DNA from: CAYPAV01 sp964408805
Lineage (GTDB): Bacteria > Pseudomonadota > Alphaproteobacteria > UBA8366
Length of the DNA stretch: 64,000 nt
Direction: 5' to 3'
NCBI GenBank assembly: GCA_964408805.1
Contig: CAYPAV010000009.1
Location: forward strand, 143,733 to 207,732
The notes beneath the pieces were generated by a model. That model was given only the letters and a program-made list of their open reading frames with translations. It ran no database searches and was not told where the DNA came from. Below are positions 17,867 to 27,208 of the stretch, one piece after another; within the stretch, counting starts at the first letter, position 1, and every line of letters starts with the position of its first letter. The translations under genes and the position numbers were made by a program.

Positions 17867-20539
17867 GTGGCTACTCCGTATTACATCCCGGAAACCGACG
17901 TGCCGCTTCCTCCCCCGGATGCGGAAGTGATAACGACAGCGTGCGATTACTGCATCGTCGCCTGCGGCTACAAGGTCTATCGCTGGCCGGTTGCCGGCAG
18001 CAAGAAGGGCGGTTCGAAGGCCAATCAGAATGCCTTCAAGGCCGATTTCCCGGTCGAACCGCTGGGTCCCTGGGTGGCGCCAAATCAGCACAACATCGTG
18101 CTCCATAAGGGCCGGCCCCATCATGTCGTGATCATTCCCGATAAGGACACGAAATTCGTCAACACGGACGGCGATTCGAGCCTGCGCGGCGGCTGCATCG
18201 CGCAGAAATGCTACAATCCGCAAACGCCAACTCGTGACCGGCTGAAATCGCCGATGATCCGGATTTATGGAATCCTGCAACCCGTGCCGTGGGATTTCGC
18301 GCTCGATATCGCGGCGGCCGTCGGCAAACACGTGATCGAGAAACACGGCGACAACGCCTACGGCGTGAAGACGTTCTCCTACCAATACATCGAGAACACC
18401 TACGCCATCACCAAATACGCGCTTCGGCACGTCAACACGGCCAACTTCACCTTCCACGACACCCCGTCGGACGTCTCCTCGACGCCGGGTTTCAGGGATG
18501 CCGGGTTCGACAATTTCGGCCCCGCCTACGAGGACTGGATGAACGCCGAGACGCTGCTGATGTGCGGCACCGACCCGTATGAGACCAAGACCATCCTGTT
18601 CACCCAATGGATCATGAAGGGAATCGCCAACGGCCAGAAGGCCATCTTCATGGTTCCGCGGCGGACCGCCGGCGTGGCCTATGCCGAAAAGAACGGCGGG
18701 CTCTGGCTCGACGTCACACCCGGCACCGATCTGTTGGTGATCAACGCCATCGCCCGCCTGATCGTCGAGAACGGCTGGCAGGACAAGGACTGGATCAAGA
18801 ACTGGGTCAACAACAAGTGGGGCTCCTCCTCCGGTTTCGGTCAGGGCACCCGCAACACGCCGTGGCAATGGCGAACGACCTGGGGCAAGTTCCAAACCAA
18901 GGGCTACGACCATTGGAAGAAGTGGCTGCTGGGCCAAGACGAGTTCAAGCTCGAGAACGCGGCCAAACTTTCGGGCGTCGATGCCAAGAAAATTCGCACC
19001 GCCGCCGAATGGATGGCGAAGCCGAAGGGCAAGAAGCGGCCGAAGACCTCGATCATGATCGAGAAGGGTCTCTACTGGTCCAACAACACCGGCAGTACCC
19101 AGGGTATCTCGGCGCTCGGCATCATCGTTGGTGCCGGCGGACGTCCGGGCCAGGTTATCGGCCGGGCCGGCGGACACCAGCGCGGCGGTGTCCGGGGCGG
19201 GAAGTATCCGCGGAACAAATCACCGATGAAAGTACCGGGCCGGCGCCGCCGTGCGCTCGATACCGACACTTGGACCATGTCCGGTCATACGCGCCTCGCG
19301 CATTGCATCGGTACCACGTGGATCCAGTCGATGTGCGGCTCGCAACAGCTGGCGCAGAGTTTCCACGAGCTGGTCAAGGCCAACCCGCATCAAGTTCGCT
19401 CCTACGACAAGCAGGACATCATCGATACCCTGAAGGAGCGGGCCGATTCCGGAGGGATGGTCGTGATCAACCAGGAAATCTATCTGGTCGATCCCATCGG
19501 CGCGCAATTCGCGGACATCATTTTCCCCGCCGCCACCTGGGGCGAGGAAACCTTCATGCGGGCCAACGGCGAACGGCGCCTCAGGCTCTACAACAAGTTC
19601 TACGATGCGCCGGGCGAGGCCAAGCCGGACTGGTGGATCATCGCCCAGCTTGCCAAGCGGATGGGTTTCGACGGCTTCGATTGGAAAAACTCCAACGATG
19701 TCGCGGAGGAAGCGTCCCGGTTCTCGCGCGGAAGCCGCAAGGACTTCCACATGGTCAAGGTGGCGGCTCATCGCGAAGGCAAGACCCTTCATCAGAAACT
19801 CGGCGAGTTCGGCACCAACGGCATCCAAGGTCCCGTATTCATGAAGCCGGATGGATCGCTTGTCGGCACCAAACGTCTGCATGACACGACCCGGGAGCTG
19901 GACGAAACCGGCCCCGAGGGCAGCAACGTCTTCAACAAGAAACTCACCGCCTTCAACAGCCAGACCGGCCGATGCAATCTCCAGAAATCGCCGTGGTCGC
20001 TATTCTCCGATTATTGGGAATGGATGCGGCCCGAAGGGGATGAGCTGTGGTGTACCTCCGGGCGTACCAACGAACGCTGGCAATCCGGCTTCGACGACCG
20101 CCGACGGCCCTATGTGGTGCAACGGTGGCCGGACAATTACGTCGAACTCCATCCCGATGACGCCAAGGCGCGCGGGATCGAGAACGGCGACATGCTGATG
20201 GTCTATTCGGACCGGGTCCCCAGCCTCAAGGAGACGACGTTAGGTGTCGAAGCGACCGACTATTCCTTCACCGGGCAAATGGAGGCGGACAATGTCGAAC
20301 TCTCCCGCGCCGCGGTCACCGGGGTCGCGATGGTGACACGGCACATCAAGAAAGGAGTGATTTTCATGGATTTCCTGCACCCCGCCCAGCCAGCCAACGC
20401 ACTGGAGGGCCGGATCGTCGATTGGATCAGCGGCAACTACAACTACAAGATGGGCGTCGCCAAGGTGAAGAAGATCGGCGTCTCTCCTTACAAACATACC
20501 TTCCGGTCGATGTCGTTCGCACCGCGGGACATCATTTGA
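17867..20539 (+). CDS. Molybdopterin oxidoreductase catalytic subunit, iodate reductase IdrA-like (AioA family)
   Basis: An 890-residue DMSO-reductase-family enzyme from GTG 17867 (RBS AGGGAGGA). The N-terminus has C26-x2-C29-x3-C33 followed by GYKVY. About 71 residues later a Ser (S104/S105, in DSSLRGG) stands where nitrate reductases have a fourth Cys or Asp ligand. This is the AioA/IdrA pattern for a [3Fe-4S] cluster. Molybdopterin-binding segments are seen along the chain (LLMCGTDPYETK, IFPAATWGEETF, VELHPDDAKARGIENGD). The gene set P-P-B-A points to periplasmic iodate reduction; arsenite oxidase is the main alternative. Against it are the two adjacent di-heme peroxidases, the longer protein and the lack of arsenic genes. 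Gene order differs from the published idrABP1P2. Confidence 0.85.
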   Translation: MATPYYIPETDVPLPPPDAEVITTACDYCIVACGYKVYRWPVAGSKKGGSKANQNAFKADFPVEPLGPWVAPNQHNIVLHKGRPHHVVIIPDKDTKFVNTDGDSSLRGGCIAQKCYNPQTPTRDRLKSPMIRIYGILQPVPWDFALDIAAAVGKHVIEKHGDNAYGVKTFSYQYIENTYAITKYALRHVNTANFTFHDTPSDVSSTPGFRDAGFDNFGPAYEDWMNAETLLMCGTDPYETKTILFTQWIMKGIANGQKAIFMVPRRTAGVAYAEKNGGLWLDVTPGTDLLVINAIARLIVENGWQDKDWIKNWVNNKWGSSSGFGQGTRNTPWQWRTTWGKFQTKGYDHWKKWLLGQDEFKLENAAKLSGVDAKKIRTAAEWMAKPKGKKRPKTSIMIEKGLYWSNNTGSTQGISALGIIVGAGGRPGQVIGRAGGHQRGGVRGGKYPRNKSPMKVPGRRRRALDTDTWTMSGHTRLAHCIGTTWIQSMCGSQQLAQSFHELVKANPHQVRSYDKQDIIDTLKERADSGGMVVINQEIYLVDPIGAQFADIIFPAATWGEETFMRANGERRLRLYNKFYDAPGEAKPDWWIIAQLAKRMGFDGFDWKNSNDVAEEASRFSRGSRKDFHMVKVAAHREGKTLHQKLGEFGTNGIQGPVFMKPDGSLVGTKRLHDTTRELDETGPEGSNVFNKKLTAFNSQTGRCNLQKSPWSLFSDYWEWMRPEGDELWCTSGRTNERWQSGFDDRRRPYVVQRWPDNYVELHPDDAKARGIENGDMLMVYSDRVPSLKETTLGVEATDYSFTGQMEADNVELSRAAVTGVAMVTRHIKKGVIFMDFLHPAQPANALEGRIVDWISGNYNYKMGVAKVKKIGVSPYKHTFRSMSFAPRDII

Positions 20540-20608
20540 ACGGTCGGGAAATCAAGAAAGCAAAACCTTCATTTCATGAACGATCAAATTTTAAAAAGGG
20601 ACTATTTC

Positions 20609-21415
20609 ATGGCTGCATTTTTGAAAGAATTCATAAGGGATTTTCCCCGCCGCCTGGTGTTGGCGGCCGTCATCGGCGCGTTGGCACTGGTGGCGAGCCC
20701 GCCGACGGCGGACGCCGCGAAGAAGTACAAGGTGGTCGCGGTCAAGAATGGCGGGGCGGTCAAGGGCAAGCTGACTTTCAAGGGCAAGCTGCCCGACGAT
20801 GCGATCGAAATGATACGGATCACGAAGAACCCGGAAGTCTGCGGAGACGGGGAAAGGAAGGTGGTGTGGATCGATGTCAAGAACGGTGCGTTGAGAAGCG
20901 CCTTCGTTTTCATCGATCGCATCAAGGAAGGCAAGAAATGGGGCAAGCCAAAGAGTGGTAAATATCTGATCAATCAGGAAAAATGCCACTTTCATCCCTG
21001 GGCACAAGTCATCGAGCCGGGCCCCGTCACGATCCGCAACTCCGACAAGGGCGTCCTGCACAACATCAACACCCGCGAGATGATCGGCGTCGAGAAGGGT
21101 CGCATCGTTAAGCGCACCATGTTCAATTTCGGCCAGCCCGATCCGGGCGATATCGAGCAGAAGCTCAAGCCCCGGCGGTCCGCCTATATCGGCATCAACT
21201 GCGAAGCCCATAATTTCATGTTCGGCTATATGATGGCGCCGAAACATCCTTATGCGGTGGTGGTGAACGACGACGGAACCTACACCATCGGCGACATTCC
21301 GCCCGGCAAGTATACGCTGAAGGCTTGGCATCCGCGCCTTGGCGTCAAGAAATCCAAGATCACCGTCAAAGCGGGCGGCACCCTGCAGGCCGATTTCACC
21401 TTCTCCCAGAATTGA
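20609..21415 (+). CDS. Exported cupredoxin-like protein with C-terminal CarboxypepD_reg-type domain
   Basis: A 268-residue protein from ATG 20609, chosen for the AAAAAGGGA nine bases upstream. The signal peptide covers about residues 1-37. The central domain carries a type 1 copper ligand set: His in GVLHNINT and the loop C-EA-H-NF-M, with C-x2-H-x2-M spacing identical to amicyanin. The last ~60 residues (YTIGDIPPGKYTLKAWHP) are the beta-sandwich of carboxypeptidase-regulatory-like domains. Role inferred: periplasmic electron carrier between the Mo enzyme and the cytochromes next door. Such proteins are often annotated as 'methylamine utilization protein', but no methylamine dehydrogenase is present. 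Confidence 0.8.
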   Translation: MAAFLKEFIRDFPRRLVLAAVIGALALVASPPTADAAKKYKVVAVKNGGAVKGKLTFKGKLPDDAIEMIRITKNPEVCGDGERKVVWIDVKNGALRSAFVFIDRIKEGKKWGKPKSGKYLINQEKCHFHPWAQVIEPGPVTIRNSDKGVLHNINTREMIGVEKGRIVKRTMFNFGQPDPGDIEQKLKPRRSAYIGINCEAHNFMFGYMMAPKHPYAVVVNDDGTYTIGDIPPGKYTLKAWHPRLGVKKSKITVKAGGTLQADFTFSQN

Positions 21416-21455
21416 CTGACGTCCGATGGCGCGGCCGATTGACGGTGGACGGAAG

Positions 21456-23594
21456 ATGAGGCGTATTGTGCGTCGAAACGCGGGCCTTGGCCTGGCTTTC
21501 GGCGCGCTTGCTGCCGTGCTTGTCGTTGCGGCCTCTCCCGCCGCCGCGCAATCGGCGAACGAATATCGCCAGGTTCTTGGCCTCGATACGCGGAAGGTGG
21601 TTTGGTTCCTGGCCCAGATGCACCTCTTCTTCGGTGCCTTCGTACTGGGGGTGCCGTTGTTTGCGGTGATTATCGAGATCGTCGGCTGGAAGGGCGGCGA
21701 CAACAAGTTCGACAAACTCGCCTATGAATTCACCAGCCTGTTGAGCGTCGCCTATGCGACGACGGCGGCCTTCGGCGGCCTGCTCGCCTTTGCGCTGTTC
21801 TCGCTCTACCCGACCTTCATGGGTTACATGGCGGGCACTTTCAAGGACGTGATGTTTGTCTATGCATTGCTGTTCTTCGCCGAGACGTTTGCTCTTTACC
21901 TGTACTACTACGGTTGGGGATGGCTGCAAGGCATCAAGCCCTTCAGCACAAACAAACGCTGGATTTTCAAGGCGCTGGGCATCGCGGTCCTGATCTTCAG
22001 CGCCGTTTTCTTCTTCGGCCTCGTCGGACCGGAGATGCGGGGCGATACGCGGGCCTTCATGACGTTCCTCTACTTCGTGCCGTTGGGGATCGGTCTCTAT
22101 ATTATCCGCGACCTCAAGAGCTCGCACATCTTCATCGGTATCGTCCTCAACATCGTCGGCACCGGCATCATGCAGGCTGCCAATTCCATGGCCGGGTTCA
22201 TGATGAGCCCCGCCGGCGTCAACGAGGCCGGGCAGTTGACGGGCTCGGTCTGGGTCGCCTTCGAGAACGTGTTGGCGACGCCGATCGCGGTCCATCGGAT
22301 GCTCGGCAACCTGGCCTTCGGCGGCCTGGTCGCGGGGTCCTACGCGGCGGTGAAGTTCATCGGGGCCAAGACCCAGGAAGAGAAAGCCCATTACGACTGG
22401 ATGGGCTATATCGCCAACTTCGTCGCTATCGCCGCCCTGATCCCGTTGCCCTTTGCCGGCTACTATCTCGGCCGAGAGGTCTATTCCAACAGCGCCGTCA
22501 TGGGCAACAACATGATGGGCGGCGACTTCTCGTGGACTTTCATCATTCAGGCGCTGCTGGTGGGCTCGCTGTTCCTAATCTCCAATTACTATCTTTGGAG
22601 CGGCATGACCCGGATTCCCGGGGCGGAGCGCTATTACAAATTCATCAAGTTCATCCTGTTCGCGCTGATCCTGTCCTTCGGTATCTGGCTGACGCCGCAT
22701 AACCTGCCGCTAACTGGCCAGGAAGTCTCCGAGATGGGCGGCAGCCAATACCACCCGACACTGAAGTTCCTGGGACTGATGCCGGCGAAGAATGCGGTCA
22801 TTAACCTGATCATCCTCTCCACCTTCTTCAGCTTCCTGCTTTACCGCCGGGGCAACAAAACGGGTGCCGTCTCGATCAGCCAGCAGGGCCTCACCGCAAA
22901 AGTGGTTATTATTCTCGGCGGCGTGGCGGCGATCGCCCTGGTCGGTCAGTACGCGGTGAAACTGTTGCAGATGGACCCGAGCCATCTCGATTTGCCGGCG
23001 GACCGGGCCCAGTATTTCCGAACCGTCGGCTATCTCATGGTGTTCGAGTGTGCCGTCGCCGTGGTTGCCGTGGTGCTGGCGTTGAAGGATTGGGGAAAGT
23101 TCGCGCAAGGGCTTTATATGGGCGTCACCGCCTTCAACGTGGCGATCTTCCTCGGCGTATACGGGTTCGTGGTGATGGAGCAGGCATCACCGTTCCTGCG
23201 CAATGTCGCGGTGGCGCAATTCCTCCAGTTGATCAGTTGCTTGATCCTGGTCTCCGCCATCGACGCCTTCCTGTTCAAGGGGGCGAAGGAGATCGGCCCG
23301 CTGAACTGGGGCAAGATGACGATCCGGAGCCAATACGCGCTGCTGCTGCTCACCTTCGTGATTACGCTCAATATGGGCTTGATGGGATTCATCCGTTCGG
23401 GCCTCCGGGGTGACTGGCACATCTTCGGCGTGATGCGCGACACCTCCGAATGGGCCTTCACGCCCAGCAACTTCACGATGACCCAGATGGTCGGGCTCAG
23501 CTTCGTCGTCTTCATGATCGGCATCGCCTTCATGTTCTGGCTCGGCAGCCTGACCGCCAAGGCTGGGCATGACGAGGCGGAGGAAGAGCAATGA
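21456..23594 (+). CDS. CydA-like (cytochrome bd family) membrane protein, module A
   Basis: About 712 residues from ATG 21456, where GGTGGACGG gives an RBS; an in-frame ATG 30 bases earlier lacks one. A cleavable-looking signal (residues 1-28) comes first, which ordinary CydA lacks. About twelve to fourteen hydrophobic helices follow, with CydA-like landmarks FLAQMHLFFGAFVLGVP, GFMMSPAGV and SNYYLWSG. The canonical GRQPW motif and quinol-binding loop of CydA are not seen. Electrons may therefore come from the cytochromes c encoded next door rather than from quinol. It overlaps the next gene by four bases. A paralogue lies at 28680. No CydB partner is present. Function as an oxidase is unproven. 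Confidence 0.82.
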   Translation: MRRIVRRNAGLGLAFGALAAVLVVAASPAAAQSANEYRQVLGLDTRKVVWFLAQMHLFFGAFVLGVPLFAVIIEIVGWKGGDNKFDKLAYEFTSLLSVAYATTAAFGGLLAFALFSLYPTFMGYMAGTFKDVMFVYALLFFAETFALYLYYYGWGWLQGIKPFSTNKRWIFKALGIAVLIFSAVFFFGLVGPEMRGDTRAFMTFLYFVPLGIGLYIIRDLKSSHIFIGIVLNIVGTGIMQAANSMAGFMMSPAGVNEAGQLTGSVWVAFENVLATPIAVHRMLGNLAFGGLVAGSYAAVKFIGAKTQEEKAHYDWMGYIANFVAIAALIPLPFAGYYLGREVYSNSAVMGNNMMGGDFSWTFIIQALLVGSLFLISNYYLWSGMTRIPGAERYYKFIKFILFALILSFGIWLTPHNLPLTGQEVSEMGGSQYHPTLKFLGLMPAKNAVINLIILSTFFSFLLYRRGNKTGAVSISQQGLTAKVVIILGGVAAIALVGQYAVKLLQMDPSHLDLPADRAQYFRTVGYLMVFECAVAVVAVVLALKDWGKFAQGLYMGVTAFNVAIFLGVYGFVVMEQASPFLRNVAVAQFLQLISCLILVSAIDAFLFKGAKEIGPLNWGKMTIRSQYALLLLTFVITLNMGLMGFIRSGLRGDWHIFGVMRDTSEWAFTPSNFTMTQMVGLSFVVFMIGIAFMFWLGSLTAKAGHDEAEEEQ

Positions 23595-24598
23595 GCTCCG
23601 CGGTCGGCCGGGTCTTCCTCTTCATGTTGCTGGTTTTCGCGACCTTTCAGCTGGTCGGATACCGGGTGACCTCGCTCACCGGCGGCGGGGACAGGGTCGC
23701 CTCCGGCGGCAAGGTAGACGTAACCCCCGAGGGCGGCGAGACGATCTATTGGGGCAAGGGAAGGTGCTTCACCTGTCATAGCATGGGCGATCGCGGCAGC
23801 GCGGTCAGAGGGCCGAATCATGGCCAGTTCGGCGAAAAATTTCCCCTGCCCATGGGCTCGCGGGCGGTCGAACGGGCCAAGGAGCGAACCGAAAAGACCG
23901 GCAAGGAATTCACCGCGCTCGACTATCTGATCGAAAGCATGGCCGATCCCGGCGCATACGTGGTCAAGGGTTACAAGAACGAGATGGCGGTCGTCTTCGC
24001 GCCGCCGATTTCGCTGAACCTGGACGAGATCAAGGCGGTCACCGCCTATCTGCAGGTCCAGGGCGGCGAGTTCGACGCGGAGATCATCAATAACCCCGGT
24101 GAAATCACCCAGGCTTTCTACGCGCGCATCGGCGCCGCGACCGCGGCCGGCGGCGGCGACCCGGCCAAGGGCCAAGAAGTCTATGAGGAAAACTGCAGCG
24201 ATTGTCACAAACTGGCCGGGGAGGGCGGCGATGTCGGTCCCGATCTAGCGGCGGCCGGAACCAAGGGCCTGAAGTTCAACCAGGACGCCATCCTCAAACC
24301 CGCGGTCGAGATCACCAAGGGATTCGAGACCTACGTCGTAACCAACAAGAAGGGCCGCAAGACGATCGGCCTGAAGACCCGCGAGACAGACGACGAGATC
24401 GACATCACCAAGGCCGAGGGCGAGGTTGTCACGATCGCCAAGTCCGACATTAAGGAAATTGCCATCGACAAACTGAAGAGCGTGATGCCGAATGACCTGA
24501 CCGAGGCTCTGACGGTCAAGGACTATCAAGACCTGCTGTCGTTCATGATGCTGCAAAAGGGCGCCAAGACCGACCCCGCGAAGGCAGCGCCAAAATGA
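23591..24598 (+). CDS. Membrane-anchored di-heme cytochrome c, module A
   Basis: A 335-residue protein with one N-terminal helix (residues about 6-26) as signal-anchor, a first heme site RCFTCH near residue 58 and a second NCSDCH near residue 200. A beta-rich stretch around ETYVVTNKKGRKTIGLK between about 245 and 300 precedes the C-terminal helix of the second heme domain. Four-base overlaps on both sides couple it to the CydA-like gene and the next cytochrome. Its counterpart in module B is at 30512, which lacks the beta-rich insertion. Likely role: pass electrons to or from the CydA-like subunit in the periplasm. Confidence 0.85.
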   Translation: MSSAVGRVFLFMLLVFATFQLVGYRVTSLTGGGDRVASGGKVDVTPEGGETIYWGKGRCFTCHSMGDRGSAVRGPNHGQFGEKFPLPMGSRAVERAKERTEKTGKEFTALDYLIESMADPGAYVVKGYKNEMAVVFAPPISLNLDEIKAVTAYLQVQGGEFDAEIINNPGEITQAFYARIGAATAAGGGDPAKGQEVYEENCSDCHKLAGEGGDVGPDLAAAGTKGLKFNQDAILKPAVEITKGFETYVVTNKKGRKTIGLKTRETDDEIDITKAEGEVVTIAKSDIKEIAIDKLKSVMPNDLTEALTVKDYQDLLSFMMLQKGAKTDPAKAAPK

Positions 24599-25560
24599 TG
24601 GGCTTCAGGATAAATCGCTTCTGGTCGATCGTCTTGACGGTCGTCGTCGTCTACGCGCTCGTCAAATGGGGCATTCCGGCGGCATCGCGCCAGATTACCA
24701 CCTTGCCGTTCCCGTTGTCGGTACCGGGCACGTTGATGTTCATCTATATGATGCTGACGGTGGTGGCGCTCTTCTTGCTGGTCACGTTCTCGGACGAATA
24801 CCTCAACGAGTTTCTCGACCCGATCAAGAAGCTGCTGCGGGGCGAATACGGGAAGATATCGCGGGCCGCGGTCCTGGTGGCCGTCCCTTTGATCGTCGGC
24901 TGGCAGGTCTATTCCCAGACCGTTCCCCGAATCGAGTTGCCGTCGTCGCTCCGTATCCAGCACCCGTCTTCGAACTTTCCGAAGAGCTTCGAGGCCTTGA
25001 AGAATCCCTTCGCCAATCCCGCCGCCCCTTTGGTTGATACCTTCATCAAACAAGCCATGGAGAATGAAGTCGAATTCATCCCGCAGTTGGAAGCGGATAT
25101 CGAGAACTGGGCCAATGAGAAGGAACCGGATCACACGCTTGAATTCCTGCCGGCGCCCGCGGTCAAGAAATTCCTGACCCAGTTGAAGACGGGCAAACCG
25201 GACAAGCAGACCGCCAAGGCGGCCCTGGTCGAGAAGTTCCTGTTCGAAGGCCGGGCCCTCTACGCCATGAATTGCCGGCCGTGTCACGGCGACAGCGTCT
25301 CGGGCGACGGGCCGATGGCGGATGGGTTCAAGCTGCGGCCGATCAACTTCACCGACAACGGCACGCTCGAGACCATCGTCGAGGGCTACACCTTCTGGCG
25401 CGTCGCCAATGGCGGACCGGGCCTGCCGACCGAGGCGACGCCGTGGAGTTCGGCGATGCCGGAATGGAAGCTGAACCTGACCGAGGACGAACGCTGGAAA
25501 ATCATCATGGCCGAATACGATCTGGCCGAAAAAACGCCGCGGATACCGGAGAGCGAATGA
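24595..25560 (+). CDS. Membrane-anchored mono-heme cytochrome c, module A
   Basis: A 321-residue protein with three hydrophobic helices in the first 110 residues (around 8-24, 42-64 and 83-101), then a soluble domain with one heme site NCRPCHGD at about residue 224. The C-terminal sequence GGPGLPTEATPWSSAMPEW supplies the distal Met. It is the counterpart of 31334-32101 in module B, sharing the layout and the GGPGLP-EA-PW signature. It overlaps both neighbours by four bases. Probable third subunit of a membrane complex with the CydA-like protein. Confidence 0.85.
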   Translation: MMGFRINRFWSIVLTVVVVYALVKWGIPAASRQITTLPFPLSVPGTLMFIYMMLTVVALFLLVTFSDEYLNEFLDPIKKLLRGEYGKISRAAVLVAVPLIVGWQVYSQTVPRIELPSSLRIQHPSSNFPKSFEALKNPFANPAAPLVDTFIKQAMENEVEFIPQLEADIENWANEKEPDHTLEFLPAPAVKKFLTQLKTGKPDKQTAKAALVEKFLFEGRALYAMNCRPCHGDSVSGDGPMADGFKLRPINFTDNGTLETIVEGYTFWRVANGGPGLPTEATPWSSAMPEWKLNLTEDERWKIIMAEYDLAEKTPRIPESE

Positions 25561-27197
25561 TGCGGCGTGCGTATCTCATAATCCTATGGGCCGTCTTGAC
25601 GGCGGGGCCGGCGCTCGCCGCCGACAGACCAAGCCAGCCGATGCCCAAGGCGACGCCCGAATTCGTCGAGCAGGGACGCGGGATCTATGTCCGCCGCTGC
25701 AGCTTCTGCCACGGTCTTCTGGGCGACGGCGAGGGCCCGGCGGCCGAATTCATGGATCCCCGACCGCGCGACTTCACGCTCGGGACTTTCAAGTTCCGTA
25801 CCACCCAGAGCGGTGAACTGCCGACCGACGACGATTTGTTCCGCACCGTCAGCCGCGGCCTCAAGGGTACGGGCATGCAGTCCTTCGACGATCAGGTGAT
25901 CAAGAACGGACTGACCGAGACTGAACGCTGGGCCGTCATCGCCTACATCAAGACCTTCGTACCCGAATTCGAGGACCCGGAATTGGATCCGGTCAAGACG
26001 AGCAAGGTGGTCAAGCTGCCCGCCAACCGGCCGCCGTTTTCAGAGGAATTGGCGGCCAAGGGCAAGGCCGTATTCGAGCGCGCCAAGTGCTGGGAATGTC
26101 ATGGTAAGAGCGGCCGTGGCGACGGCCAGAAATCCTTCGACCGCAAGGACGACTGGGGCTTTCCGATCCGTATCCGCAATGTGACCCATCCATGGAAGAT
26201 CAAAGCCGGCGCTGACCCGGAAGACATCTACATGCGGTTTTCGACCGGTATCAGCGGCACGCCGATGCCCTCCTTCGTCAAGGCGCTGTCGGAAGATGAG
26301 CGTTGGCAGCTCGCCAATTTCATCAAATCCCTGCAACACAAGCCGACCAGCCATCAGGTCCTCAAGGCCCACTCGGTTGCCGGTGCAGTCCCCGTCAGTC
26401 CCGATGACGACGCCTGGGCGGCGGCCCAGCCGATGGATATCCGCCTGACCGGCCAGGTCGTCGGCGCGCCGCGCTGGCAGAACCCCAGCATCGAATTGGT
26501 GACCGTCAAGGCGGTCTTCAATGAAACCGACATCGCCTTCCGGGTCCAATGGGACGATCCCTTCAAGGATGCGACCCACAAGAAAGACAAACAGTTTTCA
26601 CCGAAGGAATTGCGGAAGGTGGGGGCCTATAATTCCTACGTCGCAGCCAACGGGATGATCGCGCGGAAGCTTGAGACTTATCGCGACGCCATTGCCCTCC
26701 AATTTCCGATCAAGCCGCCGGCGGGCACCAAGAAGCCGCATTTTTTCCGGGGCGAATCATCCAACCCAGTGCATCTCTGGATGTGGAAGGCGGATGGCGA
26801 GCGCGTCGATGAAGCGATCGCGCGGGGCTGGAAACAGCCGGTCAAGATCCAAGCCAAGGACCAACAGCAAACCGCGTCGAAGGCGATCTGGAAGAGCGGA
26901 CGCTGGAGCGTGGTCATGAAGCGCCCGCGGGTCAGCCCGGACCGCAACGACGTCCGTTTCGAAAAGGGAACGTTCATTCCCATGGCGGTCAACGCCTGGG
27001 ACGGCTCCAACGGTGAGCACGGCCTAATCATGAGCCTGTCCACCTGGTACTTCGTCTTGCTCGAGGCGCCGACGCCGATGCGGGTCTACATGCTGACCGT
27101 GCTGGCGATTCTACTGACGGGCGGTCTCGGAATCTGGCTCACACGCAAGGTCGAGAACGAAGGCGGCGATGCCGCCGAACCGAAAGCGGAGGGGTAG
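25557..27197 (+). CDS. Di-heme cytochrome c fused to EB_dh-type heme-b domain, module A
   Basis: A 546-residue exported protein from ATG 25557 (four-base overlap; a second ATG follows directly). Signal peptide to about residue 22, cytochrome c domain one with RCSFCHG (about 43), domain two with KCWECHG (about 180). A C-terminal domain (about 275-510) resembles the ethylbenzene-dehydrogenase/DMSO-reductase-type heme-b subunit, with the IAFRVQWDD and FIPMAVNAWDGSNGE segments, and a final helix (about 515-537) anchors it. EB_dh domains are found in gamma subunits of periplasmic Mo enzymes such as ethylbenzene dehydrogenase, chlorate reductase and NxrC. It could take electrons from the IdrA-like enzyme, but equally be a subunit of the CydA-like complex. 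Confidence 0.85.
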   Translation: MMRRAYLIILWAVLTAGPALAADRPSQPMPKATPEFVEQGRGIYVRRCSFCHGLLGDGEGPAAEFMDPRPRDFTLGTFKFRTTQSGELPTDDDLFRTVSRGLKGTGMQSFDDQVIKNGLTETERWAVIAYIKTFVPEFEDPELDPVKTSKVVKLPANRPPFSEELAAKGKAVFERAKCWECHGKSGRGDGQKSFDRKDDWGFPIRIRNVTHPWKIKAGADPEDIYMRFSTGISGTPMPSFVKALSEDERWQLANFIKSLQHKPTSHQVLKAHSVAGAVPVSPDDDAWAAAQPMDIRLTGQVVGAPRWQNPSIELVTVKAVFNETDIAFRVQWDDPFKDATHKKDKQFSPKELRKVGAYNSYVAANGMIARKLETYRDAIALQFPIKPPAGTKKPHFFRGESSNPVHLWMWKADGERVDEAIARGWKQPVKIQAKDQQQTASKAIWKSGRWSVVMKRPRVSPDRNDVRFEKGTFIPMAVNAWDGSNGEHGLIMSLSTWYFVLLEAPTPMRVYMLTVLAILLTGGLGIWLTRKVENEGGDAAEPKAEG

Positions 27198-27208
27198 GAG
27201 AAAACCTC

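Noticed and set aside
17363..19177. 604-codon minus-strand frame opposite the Rieske and Mo-enzyme genes
   Set aside because: No motif; the plus-strand genes are certain.
17867..20539. Nitrate reductase, nitrite oxidoreductase or formate dehydrogenase
   Set aside because: The first cluster motif has three Cys plus Ser, not four Cys or His/Cys3, and the partner is a Rieske protein rather than a four-cluster NarH-type subunit.
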